Below are positions 17,333 to 25,257 of a stretch of DNA of 64,000 nt, piece after piece (the stretch's first letter is position 1; each line of letters starts with the position of its first letter). The notes beneath the pieces are model-generated. The model saw only the letters and a program-made list of their open reading frames with translations, ran no database searches and was not told the origin of the DNA. The position numbers were made by a program, and so were the translations under genes. Source of the stretch: Chryseobacterium sp. 36-9 (GTDB taxonomy: Bacteria > Bacteroidota > Bacteroidia > Flavobacteriales > Weeksellaceae). The stretch covers positions 222,475 to 286,474 of the forward strand of contig MKVE01000015.1 of NCBI GenBank assembly GCA_001898785.1, written 5' to 3'.

Positions 17333-18978
17333 TGTCGGGATTCAGGATTCATATTGTTGATAATCATGTCAAGACGTCGTCATTCTTTGTTAAGGATTAT
17401 GACTCTTTTGTGATTAATGATGACCAGGTTGAAATTGCTGTTGAAGGTGTCATTCTCAATAAAAAAAAACTTTTACAAAATTCCGGATTCTTGGATTTCA
17501 CAGATTTTTTTCTGGATCTTTATCAAAAAGTGAATGTGAATTCTATTAAAGAACTGGACGGAGAATTCCGTGGCTATATTTGGGATAAATTAGGACATAA
17601 ACTTTTTGTTTTTACTAATCCGACTTCTACGCAAAGTGTTTTCTACACAAAGCATGATCAGCAGATATTTATAGATTCCTCTCTTGTTCGGCTAACCAAA
17701 ACTCTTAAGGAAAATAAAATCTCTGTTACGCCGGATATTCAGAATATTTACAAGCTGTTGACTTTCGGAAATATGCTGGAAAACGATACACCGGTAGAAA
17801 ATATTTTCAAAATACTGGACGGCCATTTTATAGAGGTTGACCTGAATAATCTTACAATCGTTGAAAAAAAATATTTTGATCTGGAAGGAATCGATTATTA
17901 TAAAAGCTCCAGAGAAAATGCAATTCACGATCTGGATTCAATATTTTCAGACAATATTCTTATGGAATATGAGAAGGACAACGAATTGAATTCAAAGCAT
18001 TTTGCCTTACTAAGTGGAGGATTAGATAGTAGAATCGCTTTACTGTATGCGAATCAGCTTGGAGAAAAGCCGGATGAAGCGTTTTGTTTTTCACAATCTG
18101 GATATCTTGACGAAACGATCTCAAGACAAATAGCAAAAGATAATGACATTCCTTATACTTTTCAGTCTTTGGACGGAGGAAGTTATCTGAACTATATTGA
18201 TCAGCTTACGGAATTATCACAAGGTTGCGGACTTTTTACTGGTGGCATCCATATCCAATATGCTTTTGAAAATCTAGAAAACAAAGATTTTAAAATTATT
18301 CATAGCGGATCCATTGGAGACGGTATTTTAGGCGGTTTTAATACAGTTCCTTATAAACAAAAGCCGGGAGAATTTAAGATTGTTATTAATGGAAAATTTC
18401 TTCCAAAAGTTAAATCAGATTTCGATAAGATTCTAAATCAATATGAGTCCGAAGAACTTTTCTATCTCAGAAATGTTGCTTATAACAGGACTATTCTTGG
18501 ATCTAGAGTGATACAGCAATTCGGTTATCAGACATCACCGTTTATGTCCAAAAAAATATTGGAATTTGCGATCAGTCTTCCCGAAAAGTGGAAAATCAAT
18601 CAAAAACTCTATCTGGATTGGTTGAATCAATGCATGCCAAATGCTGCTGATTATATCTGGGAAAAAACGGGTATGAAACCTAACGCCCAATGGAAAAGTA
18701 CGATCGGTCCGAAAGTGAAAAAAAGAATTTCCAAAATATGGAATGCCAAAATCACTAAGAAACCTAATAAAACAAGTATGTATCCTTATGAGTTTTATTA
18801 TAATAACTCCCGGGATATCCAGAATTATTATCAGAATTATTATTCGGACAACATCTGGCGACTGGAAAATTATCCTGAACTAAAAAATGATGTCCGGCAA
18901 TTATTTGAGCAAAAAGATTTTTTTCAGAAAAGCCAGGGAATCAATATTTTGGCTATTTTTAAATTATTTTTCAATTAG
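17332..18978 (+). CDS. Asparagine-synthetase-like protein lacking the glutaminase Cys
   Basis: The 548-residue protein resembles AsnB: an N-terminal Ntn-hydrolase-like domain (about 1-180, with LDGEFRGYIWD and a FTNPTSTQSVFYT segment) and a C-terminal synthetase domain with the PP-loop LSGGLDSR (Ser228 to Ser233). Residue 2 is Ser, not the catalytic Cys2 needed for glutamine hydrolysis, so it may use free ammonia or another amine, as beta-lactam synthetase relatives do, or have only a structural N-domain. In O-antigen loci AsnB homologues make uronamides; a similar amide modification of a surface sugar is the most economical guess here. It overlaps both neighbours by one base. Confidence 0.75.
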   Translation: MSGFRIHIVDNHVKTSSFFVKDYDSFVINDDQVEIAVEGVILNKKKLLQNSGFLDFTDFFLDLYQKVNVNSIKELDGEFRGYIWDKLGHKLFVFTNPTSTQSVFYTKHDQQIFIDSSLVRLTKTLKENKISVTPDIQNIYKLLTFGNMLENDTPVENIFKILDGHFIEVDLNNLTIVEKKYFDLEGIDYYKSSRENAIHDLDSIFSDNILMEYEKDNELNSKHFALLSGGLDSRIALLYANQLGEKPDEAFCFSQSGYLDETISRQIAKDNDIPYTFQSLDGGSYLNYIDQLTELSQGCGLFTGGIHIQYAFENLENKDFKIIHSGSIGDGILGGFNTVPYKQKPGEFKIVINGKFLPKVKSDFDKILNQYESEELFYLRNVAYNRTILGSRVIQQFGYQTSPFMSKKILEFAISLPEKWKINQKLYLDWLNQCMPNAADYIWEKTGMKPNAQWKSTIGPKVKKRISKIWNAKITKKPNKTSMYPYEFYYNNSRDIQNYYQNYYSDNIWRLENYPELKNDVRQLFEQKDFFQKSQGINILAIFKLFFN

Positions 18979-20222
18979 TGGGAAACTTATCCGACTTTCT
19001 TAGAAATTTTTTGAAAAACAAAGGTCATTTCGTCTTTGGATCATTGCTTATTGCTAAAATTTGTGGATTTATAGGTTCTGTTGTAATCATAAGATTATTG
19101 CCTGAAAAAGATTTTGGTTTGATAAGTATTGTCGCTTCGTTATTTGCTGTTTTTTTTGCCTTCAGCGGATTTGGCAGCCAGCAGATTCTTCTCAGATACG
19201 GATCTATTGTAAAAACAGAAGAAGAAAAGAACAAACTGTCATCATATCTTCTGAAACAAGGCTTTTTCTATCAGATTTTGTTGAGTGTTATTTTCCTTGT
19301 CGCATCACTTTTTTATCTGGACAAATTTGAAAAAATCATTTGTCTTTTTATGGCGTTTGCAATCAGGTTAATCGGCTATTTTTTTTACAATCATATTCAG
19401 TCACAATTAAGAATTAGTGGAAAAAACAAAGAATTTGCAAGATTGAATAATATCGTTAATATCTCAGGTTTGCTCCTGATTATTATTCTTACTTATTTTT
19501 TCGGAATCATGGGATATTTGATAGCGCTGGTTCTGGCACCGTTCACTGCATTGTTTTGGTTTAAAGATATTAATCTGTCATTAGATACTGATATCGGTTT
19601 CCCCAGAAAAGAACTATGGAAATATGGTCTTTTTACAGCGGGAACAGCCGTTTTGAGTGATGCTTTATTTTCTTTGGATATTATATTAATGGGATTTTTG
19701 ATGACCGAATCATCTGTTGCAGATTACAAAGCGGCAATTCTGATCCCTTCCAATCTTACATTCATTGCATTGACTTTTATGCAGAGCGATTTTCCTGAAC
19801 TAGCCAAAAATCACAACGATAAAAAATTTCTGAGCTACTATATATCCAATTATTATAAAATATTCATTCCGCTATGTGTAGCGATTTTTGGAGTCCTATA
19901 TTTTTTGAAAGATGATATTGTAGTTTTATTTTTTGGCGAAAAATATAAAGGAATTGAACCGGCATTCATTATCTTAACATCAGCATTTTTGCTCAATATG
20001 TTGCTGAGAAATCTCTACGGAAATCTTCTTTCTGCGGTTGGAAAAATGGAATATAACACGATTATCTCTGCTTTAGCATTAGTTATTTTATTAGGATTAT
20101 CATTGGTTTTAGTTCCAAAATACGGAGTGGAAGGAATGGCAATCGCACAATCGGTAACATTATTGACAACAGGATTATTATTAATGTCCGGATTCTTTTC
20201 TTACATCCGGAAATTGTCATGA
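18978..20222 (+). CDS. Oligosaccharide flippase (Wzx-like)
   Basis: The 414-residue protein has about 12 membrane helices and the start typical of polysaccharide flippases (SLLIAKICGFIGSVVIIRLLPEKDFG split over residues 21-46). It should move a lipid-linked glycan across the inner membrane. The start is a GTG that shares one base with the preceding TAG stop (TAGTG), so it is translated by coupling. It closes the four-gene glycan unit. No polymerase or ligase is present nearby, so the product may be a single repeat unit or be completed elsewhere. Confidence 0.85.
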   Translation: MGNLSDFLRNFLKNKGHFVFGSLLIAKICGFIGSVVIIRLLPEKDFGLISIVASLFAVFFAFSGFGSQQILLRYGSIVKTEEEKNKLSSYLLKQGFFYQILLSVIFLVASLFYLDKFEKIICLFMAFAIRLIGYFFYNHIQSQLRISGKNKEFARLNNIVNISGLLLIIILTYFFGIMGYLIALVLAPFTALFWFKDINLSLDTDIGFPRKELWKYGLFTAGTAVLSDALFSLDIILMGFLMTESSVADYKAAILIPSNLTFIALTFMQSDFPELAKNHNDKKFLSYYISNYYKIFIPLCVAIFGVLYFLKDDIVVLFFGEKYKGIEPAFIILTSAFLLNMLLRNLYGNLLSAVGKMEYNTIISALALVILLGLSLVLVPKYGVEGMAIAQSVTLLTTGLLLMSGFFSYIRKLS

Positions 20223-20230
20223 AAGTATTT

Positions 20231-20238
20231 TATCTTTG
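20231..20238 (+). promoter_or_regulatory. -7 promoter box close to a start codon
   Basis: TATCTTTG matches TAnnTTTG exactly and ends only 5 bases before the ATG at 20244. If it is used, transcription would begin at or next to the start codon, giving a leaderless message. No TTTG is seen at the -33 distance, so a chance match is possible. Confidence 0.35.
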
Positions 20239-20243
20239 CAGGG

Positions 20244-20750
20244 ATGAAACTAAAAATATCCATAATTTTATCGGCAATAGTTCTCTTATTCTCTTGTAGA
20301 GGAGACGGTGATGATGTCCAGACAATTGATCAGGTTCTGAGACTTTATGTGAAAAATTCTACAGGTCAGGATCTTTTAAATTCTAAAATACCTGGTTCAT
20401 ATTCTTCCGTTACGTTATTGGATCAATTGGATGAAATAACTGCCAATAAGCCTATCTCCGGCTATTCTCTACTCAAAGATGCAGATACTGTTGTTTATAT
20501 GGATTATGCTGCGGGCGCTATCAGGCTGTTAAAAGACTCTATCAGTCCGGAACTTAAAACTTACAAATCCCGGTTTATAATCAGATATTCAAAAACGGCT
20601 AATTCTCAAACCGTAAATGATGACGACATCATTGAGATTGAATACAAATGGACACCTTCTGTGTTCGAATTATCCAAACTTTGGTACGATAACGAACTCA
20701 AATTCACAAAAGTTCAGGGACAGCCAAACATTGTCAGAATCGTGAAATAA
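20244..20750 (+). CDS. Putative lipoprotein, unknown function
   Basis: The 168-residue protein begins with a lipoprotein signal (residues 1-18, lipobox LLFSC with Cys18) followed by the acidic stretch RGDGDD; in flavobacteria a charged stretch after the Cys is compatible with surface export of lipoproteins. The remainder is predicted beta-rich and I do not recognise a family. It starts 21 bases after the flippase stop codon, so it may belong to the glycan unit or be independent. Confidence 0.7.
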   Translation: MKLKISIILSAIVLLFSCRGDGDDVQTIDQVLRLYVKNSTGQDLLNSKIPGSYSSVTLLDQLDEITANKPISGYSLLKDADTVVYMDYAAGAIRLLKDSISPELKTYKSRFIIRYSKTANSQTVNDDDIIEIEYKWTPSVFELSKLWYDNELKFTKVQGQPNIVRIVK

Positions 20751-20756
20751 AATCCT

Positions 20757-20764
20757 TAAATTTG
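20757..20764 (+). promoter_or_regulatory. -7 promoter box of serS
   Basis: TAAATTTG matches TAnnTTTG exactly, 55 bases before the serS ATG. A TTG lies 23 bases upstream of the box, a little farther than ideal. Confidence 0.45.
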
Positions 20765-20819
20765 CAATTGTCAGAAAAAATTATTCTGATACGAAATACT
20801 ATCAACCAACAACCCAACT

Positions 20820-22091
20820 ATGTTACAGGTTAATTTTTTGCGCGAGAACAAAGAGCGCGTTTTGGAAGGCTTGAAGAAAAGAAACTTCAAGGAATTAGAT
20901 TTGGTCGATGCGGCAATCAATGCTGACGACGAAAGAAAAAAACTGCAATTTGAGCTGGACTCACAACTTTCCGAGATGAACAAAATTTCGAAAGAAATCG
21001 GAATTCTGATGAAAGACGGTAAAAAAGAGGAAGCTGAAGCTGCAAAATCCAAAACTTCGCAATACAAAGAATCGAGCAAAGAATTGGAATCCCAACTGAA
21101 AGAAGTTGAGAAAAACCTTATTAACATCCTCTACCAGATTCCAAATATTCCTTACGAGAAAGTAGTTGCCGGCGTTTCTGCCGATGATAATGAAATCGTT
21201 TATGAATCTACAACAGTAGAAGGTCTTGGCGAAGGCGCCATTCCACACTGGGAATTGGCTAAAAAATATAATTTAATCGATTTTGAATTGGGCGTGAAAA
21301 TTGCCGGCGCAGGTTTTCCTGTTTATCTGGGAAAAGGCGCACGTTTGCAGAGAGCTTTGGTTCAATATTTCCTGGACAAAAATACAGATGCCGGTTATCT
21401 GGAAGTGAATCCGCCACACGTGGTGAACGAAGCTTCCGGTTACGGAACGGGACAATTGCCTGATAAGGAAGGACAAATGTATTATGTTGGCGCAGATGAT
21501 TTATACCTGATCCCAACAGCTGAGGTTCCTGTTACCAATATCTACCGTGATGTCTTGCTGGACGAAAAAGATTTGCCGATCAAGAATACTGCTTTTTCCC
21601 AGTGTTACAGAAGAGAAGCGGGAAGCTATGGTGCACACGTGAGAGGCTTGAACAGACTTCACCAATTCGAAAAAGTGGAAATTGTGAGAATCGAGAAGCC
21701 GGAAAATTCTTATGCTGTTTTGGAAGAAATGGTAGAACACATCAAATCCATTCTGGAAGATCTGGAATTGCCGTACAGAATCCTGAGACTTTGCGGTGGC
21801 GACACAGGTTTTGCTTCAGCAATGACTTACGACTTCGAAGTCTGGAGTGCGGCGCAGGAAAAATGGCTGGAAGTAAGTTCTGTTTCCAATTTTGAAACGT
21901 TCCAGGCTAACCGTCTGAAATGCCGTTATAAAGGTAATGAAGGTAAATCCCAATTGGTTCACACCCTTAACGGTTCTGCAATGGCTTTGCCAAGAATCAT
22001 GGCAGCTTTGCTGGAAAACAACCAAACGCCGGAAGGTATCAAATTACCAAAGAAAATCGCAGAGTATGCGAGATTTGAATTGATTAATTAA
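20820..22091 (+). CDS. serS: Seryl-tRNA synthetase
   Basis: This class II aminoacyl-tRNA synthetase charges tRNA-Ser (and tRNA-Sec where present). The 423 residues show the N-terminal long helical arm (about 1-110, highly charged coiled coil), motif 2 with FSQCYRREAGSYGAH and LNRLHQFEKVEI, and motif 3 with TLNGSAMALPRIMAALLEN. Length and motif order are normal. A strong terminator follows. Confidence 0.97.
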   Translation: MLQVNFLRENKERVLEGLKKRNFKELDLVDAAINADDERKKLQFELDSQLSEMNKISKEIGILMKDGKKEEAEAAKSKTSQYKESSKELESQLKEVEKNLINILYQIPNIPYEKVVAGVSADDNEIVYESTTVEGLGEGAIPHWELAKKYNLIDFELGVKIAGAGFPVYLGKGARLQRALVQYFLDKNTDAGYLEVNPPHVVNEASGYGTGQLPDKEGQMYYVGADDLYLIPTAEVPVTNIYRDVLLDEKDLPIKNTAFSQCYRREAGSYGAHVRGLNRLHQFEKVEIVRIEKPENSYAVLEEMVEHIKSILEDLELPYRILRLCGGDTGFASAMTYDFEVWSAAQEKWLEVSSVSNFETFQANRLKCRYKGNEGKSQLVHTLNGSAMALPRIMAALLENNQTPEGIKLPKKIAEYARFELIN

Positions 22092-22146
22092 TTTGAGGAA
22101 TTAGAATTTATCGCAAAGGCACAAAATTCTATTTTACATAAATCTT

Positions 22147-22179
22147 AAAAGTCGCAAATTGTACTTTTGCGACTTTTTT
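22147..22179 (+). terminator. Terminator of serS
   Basis: A perfect 12-bp stem (AAAAGTCGCAAA/TTTGCGACTTTT) with a 7-base loop and a terminal T run, 55 bases after serS. The preceding 22092-22146 contains a CGCAAAGGCACAAAA motif, which recurs reversed at 54972-54992. Confidence 0.85.
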
Positions 22180-22199
22180 GTATTTATATTAAACTAATC

Positions 22200-22256
22200 T
22201 TTGTCATTCCAAAGGAATCTCGACAGTTAAGTTTAGATTTCCTACGGAATGACAAA
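22200..22256. repeat. TTTGTCATTCC hairpin repeat
   Basis: Perfect 11-bp inverted arms, TTTGTCATTCC (22200-22210) and GGAATGACAAA (22246-22256), enclose a second inner pair (AAGGAATCT and AGATTTCCT). The whole folds into one long hairpin. Elements of this type are scattered through many flavobacterial genomes; here it sits between serS and the converging helicase gene. Confidence 0.7.
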
Positions 22257-22276
22257 CTTAATGCAAAAGTATTATT

Positions 22277-22354
22277 GAGGCAAGCGTCTTTGCGAACCTT
22301 AAAAATATTTTCAAGAATGTCAAAAAACCTTGCGAACTTTGCGTTTAGAATAAA
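22277..22354. repeat. CTTTGCGAACCTTAAA dispersed repeat (copy 1)
   Basis: The stretch contains CTTTGCGAACCTTAAAAAT, a TTTTCAAGAATGTC middle part, and ends TTGCGAACTTTGCG. The same order of blocks recurs at 50649, 51364, 52682 and 55550. This copy ends at the stop codon of the helicase gene. Confidence 0.65.
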
Positions 22355-24481
22355 TTATTTCTTCAAATTCAAAAAATAATTCCAGATCAATCGGATTTCT
22401 CCGTAATCAAAATCTGAAGGCAAGACAGATTTCCAATCGTTAATATTTTCTTTAGGCTCAGCTTTGAATTGTTTTTCGAAAGCTTCAATTTTACTTTTTG
22501 GATAAATTCTCAGCAAGTCATTTCTGTCCAATAAATTTTGCTCGGCATATTTTGAAAGATGACCGAAAATTGTAGAGTTCACCAATCCTCTTTCTTTAGC
22601 AATTTCAGCAACAGTTTTCCCATTTTGGAATAGTTGGTAAGTTAAAACGTGAGTTGGAACTTTCTTGATGGTCATAGAGACTTCAATATCTTTTTCTTTA
22701 TCGAATAAAGGCGTTTCCAATAGGAAAACCTCTTTCAAATCTTTCAGATAATCTTCAATATCATCCAGCCATACGCGAAAATCTTCATTGAAAGCTTTCA
22801 GGCCTTTTACACCTTTGGTTTCCGAATAGAAATCCTTGAGTGGAGAAAACACCTTCTCATTCACATTAGTGAAAAAGAAATTAACCGCACCTTTTGCTTT
22901 AATTTCAATCTCAATCCATTCTTCCTCACCTTGCAAGAATTTCTGAGTTTTCTGAACTAAGATTCTCTCGAATTTTTGAAAAATAGTAATGTAATTTTCG
23001 ATATCAGCTTTCAAACAATGATAAAGATAATCGGCTTTTTCTTTGTCAATGAACTTACTGCTTCGGCTAATCACCATCCAGTTTTCCAAAGCAGACTGAA
23101 ACCAAACACAATCAATCCTTCTAATGACTTTTTGGATGCTGTAATCGTATTTTTCCGCATTAATGATTTCCTCAATTTTTGCATTGGCATGCGTTTCATC
23201 CTGGAATTTCGAAACCCTTTTATCACTGAAAATAACTTCAGGTGTGATTTTGGATTTAAGGACGATGCCTTCCAACGTTCGACAACGTGATAATGCAACA
23301 TAAACCTGTCCGGAAGCGAAACTTTTTCCTGCGTCGATGATCAATCGGTCAAACGTCAAACCTTGACTTTTATGGATCGTAACCGCCCAAGCCAAACGGA
23401 TTGGAAACTGTTTGAAGCTTCCCAGAACTTCTTCTTTGATATTTTTCTCATCATCCAAAGAATATTTTTTCTGCTCCCAGGTTTCCGCTTTTAGTGTGAT
23501 TTCTTCTTCGCTTCCATCGAGGATTACTGAGATTTCATCTTCATCGAGATAAGAAATTTGTGCTAATTTTCCGTTGTAATATTTTTTATCGGGCGACGTG
23601 TCATTTCGGATGAACATGATCTGAGCGCCGACTTTCAGTTCCAGAACCTCATCATTCGGATATTGCGTTTCCTTGAATTCTCCTACGACATCGGCTGCAT
23701 AGGAATGAAGTTTTCCGCCCAGTTCTTTTAATTTTTTCTGATTGATATCATCCGCCATTTTGTTGTGCGAACAGAGATAAACATAGGCTTCATCTTTCGG
23801 ATCGAAGTCGGGCTGATACCTTTTGTTCAAAGCTTCAAAATCGATATCTTCTATTATTCCGTCTCGGATGGCATTTAGGATTTCCAGGAAATGTTCATCG
23901 GTTTGTCGGTAAACTTTGGTCAGCTCCAGCGTGATAAAATTACTTCCTTCCAAAGCTTTGGCGTTAAAAAAGAAAGGTGAAGAATAATACATCGAAAGAA
24001 TGTACTCATCTCTTACAACCGGCGGCAACTGGTAAAGATCACCAATAAATAACATCTGAACGCCTCCAAACTTTTGCTGATTCCGACGGACATGTCTCAA
24101 TGCAAAATCCATCATATCCAGAACATCGGCACGCAGCATTGATGCTTCATCAATAATGATGATCTCGATTTCACGGAGTAGTTTCAGCTTGTCTTTCCGG
24201 TATTTGAAATGTGGCATCAGATCCGCAATGTTGTTGGCAAGATTCTGGTCGATTCTTTCCGTTGTTGGCAGAAAAGTCCTGAGCGGCAAACCAAACATAG
24301 AATGAATAGTTACGCCACCTGCGTTAATTGCAGCAATCCCGGTTGGCGCTACAACAATGTGTTTTTTCTTGGTTTTTTTTACAAAATCATTCAGAAATGT
24401 AGTTTTCCCGGTTCCGGCTTTTCCTGTTAAAAAAATGCTTCTGTTGGTGTGTTCTACGATTTCAAAAAGAGAGTCATTCAT
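22355..24481 (-). CDS. Pif1/RecD2-like DNA helicase with C-terminal HTH
   Basis: The 708-residue superfamily 1 helicase shows Walker A GKAGTGKTT (20-28), APTGIAAINAGGVTIHS as motif Ia, IIIIDEASML as Walker B (motif II), and a C-terminal motor portion with VTIHKSQGLTFDRLIID and YVALSRC. The last third has a helix-turn-helix segment (NGKTVAEIAKERGLVNSTI), like the HTH_40/RQC-type domain of Bacteroidota helicases. It probably unwinds DNA 5' to 3' in replication or repair. Its neighbour on the same strand upstream is ruvC. Confidence 0.85.
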   Translation of the reverse strand: MNDSLFEIVEHTNRSIFLTGKAGTGKTTFLNDFVKKTKKKHIVVAPTGIAAINAGGVTIHSMFGLPLRTFLPTTERIDQNLANNIADLMPHFKYRKDKLKLLREIEIIIIDEASMLRADVLDMMDFALRHVRRNQQKFGGVQMLFIGDLYQLPPVVRDEYILSMYYSSPFFFNAKALEGSNFITLELTKVYRQTDEHFLEILNAIRDGIIEDIDFEALNKRYQPDFDPKDEAYVYLCSHNKMADDINQKKLKELGGKLHSYAADVVGEFKETQYPNDEVLELKVGAQIMFIRNDTSPDKKYYNGKLAQISYLDEDEISVILDGSEEEITLKAETWEQKKYSLDDEKNIKEEVLGSFKQFPIRLAWAVTIHKSQGLTFDRLIIDAGKSFASGQVYVALSRCRTLEGIVLKSKITPEVIFSDKRVSKFQDETHANAKIEEIINAEKYDYSIQKVIRRIDCVWFQSALENWMVISRSSKFIDKEKADYLYHCLKADIENYITIFQKFERILVQKTQKFLQGEEEWIEIEIKAKGAVNFFFTNVNEKVFSPLKDFYSETKGVKGLKAFNEDFRVWLDDIEDYLKDLKEVFLLETPLFDKEKDIEVSMTIKKVPTHVLTYQLFQNGKTVAEIAKERGLVNSTIFGHLSKYAEQNLLDRNDLLRIYPKSKIEAFEKQFKAEPKENINDWKSVLPSDFDYGEIRLIWNYFLNLKK

Positions 24482-24545
24482 CGATCCAAAGATAAAGAAT
24501 CAGGAGAAACGAATCAAGAAATAAGAATCAAGGAAAAGATTTAAT

Positions 24546-24564
24546 AAAAAGGCTTCAAGAGCCT
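24546..24564 (-). terminator. Possible terminator of ruvC
   Basis: On the minus strand a short hairpin (AGGCT/AGCCT, 5-base loop) is followed by TTTTT, 36 bases after the ruvC stop codon. The stem is weak. Confidence 0.4.
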
Positions 24565-24600
24565 GAGCCTGACAAAGATCTATCAGTCGTCAACCAACTA

Positions 24601-25155
24601 CTACTTAATCCTATCCGGATTTTGTTTCAAAAAGCTATCCCAGCCGGAGTAAGATTTATCAGTGCCAATACTTCCTGAGTTGAAGTGGTGACAAACGGCA
24701 ACGGCTAATCCGTCAGATGCGTCCAGATATTTTGTCGGGAATTCTTTCAGTTTCAGGAGATTTTGCAGCATTCCCGCAACCTGTTCTTTACTGGCATTGC
24801 CGTTTCCGGTTATCGCCATTTTTACTTTTTTGGGAGAATATTCTGTAATCGGAACATTTCTGTGAAGGCTTGCGGCCATTGCAACGCCTTGAGCTCTTCC
24901 CAGTTTCAGCATACTCTGAACGTTTTTTCCAAAGAAAGGCGCTTCCAAAGCTGTTTCATCAGGGTGGTATTCATCAATTAATGCCAGAGTTTTGTCGAAG
25001 ATAATTTTAAGTTTGGTTTCGTGATTTTCATATTTTTTAAGAATCAATTCGTGAATTGCAATTAGTTCCATTTTATTTCCCTTAACGGAAATAATTCCAA
25101 ATCCCATAACACTTGTCCCCGGATCGATACCCAAAATTATTTTTTCGACTAGCAT
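24601..25155 (-). CDS. ruvC: Holliday junction resolvase RuvC
   Basis: The 184-residue endonuclease cuts Holliday junctions in recombinational repair with RuvAB. The four acidic residues of the RNase H fold can be seen: Asp11 in ILGIDPGT, Glu71 in ALEAPFF, and Asp145 and Asp148 in DASDGLAVAVCHH. The KLGRAQG segment is also conserved. Length is normal. RuvA and RuvB are not in the window. A -7 box lies only 5 bases before the ATG. Confidence 0.95.
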   Translation of the reverse strand: MLVEKIILGIDPGTSVMGFGIISVKGNKMELIAIHELILKKYENHETKLKIIFDKTLALIDEYHPDETALEAPFFGKNVQSMLKLGRAQGVAMAASLHRNVPITEYSPKKVKMAITGNGNASKEQVAGMLQNLLKLKEFPTKYLDASDGLAVAVCHHFNSGSIGTDKSYSGWDSFLKQNPDRIK

Positions 25156-25160
25156 AATGG

Positions 25161-25168
25161 CAAAATTA
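25161..25168 (-). promoter_or_regulatory. -7 promoter box at the ruvC start
   Basis: On the minus strand TAATTTTG matches TAnnTTTG exactly and ends 5 bases before the ruvC ATG, so the message could be leaderless or nearly so. The -33 region has no TTTG. Confidence 0.4.
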
Positions 25169-25257
25169 CGTTAATGTTTTCATAAAAACCTGTCTTTACA
25201 ATATATTTTCACAATGAAAGTTATTAAATTTAGAAACCAAAAAATTAACAATCAAAC

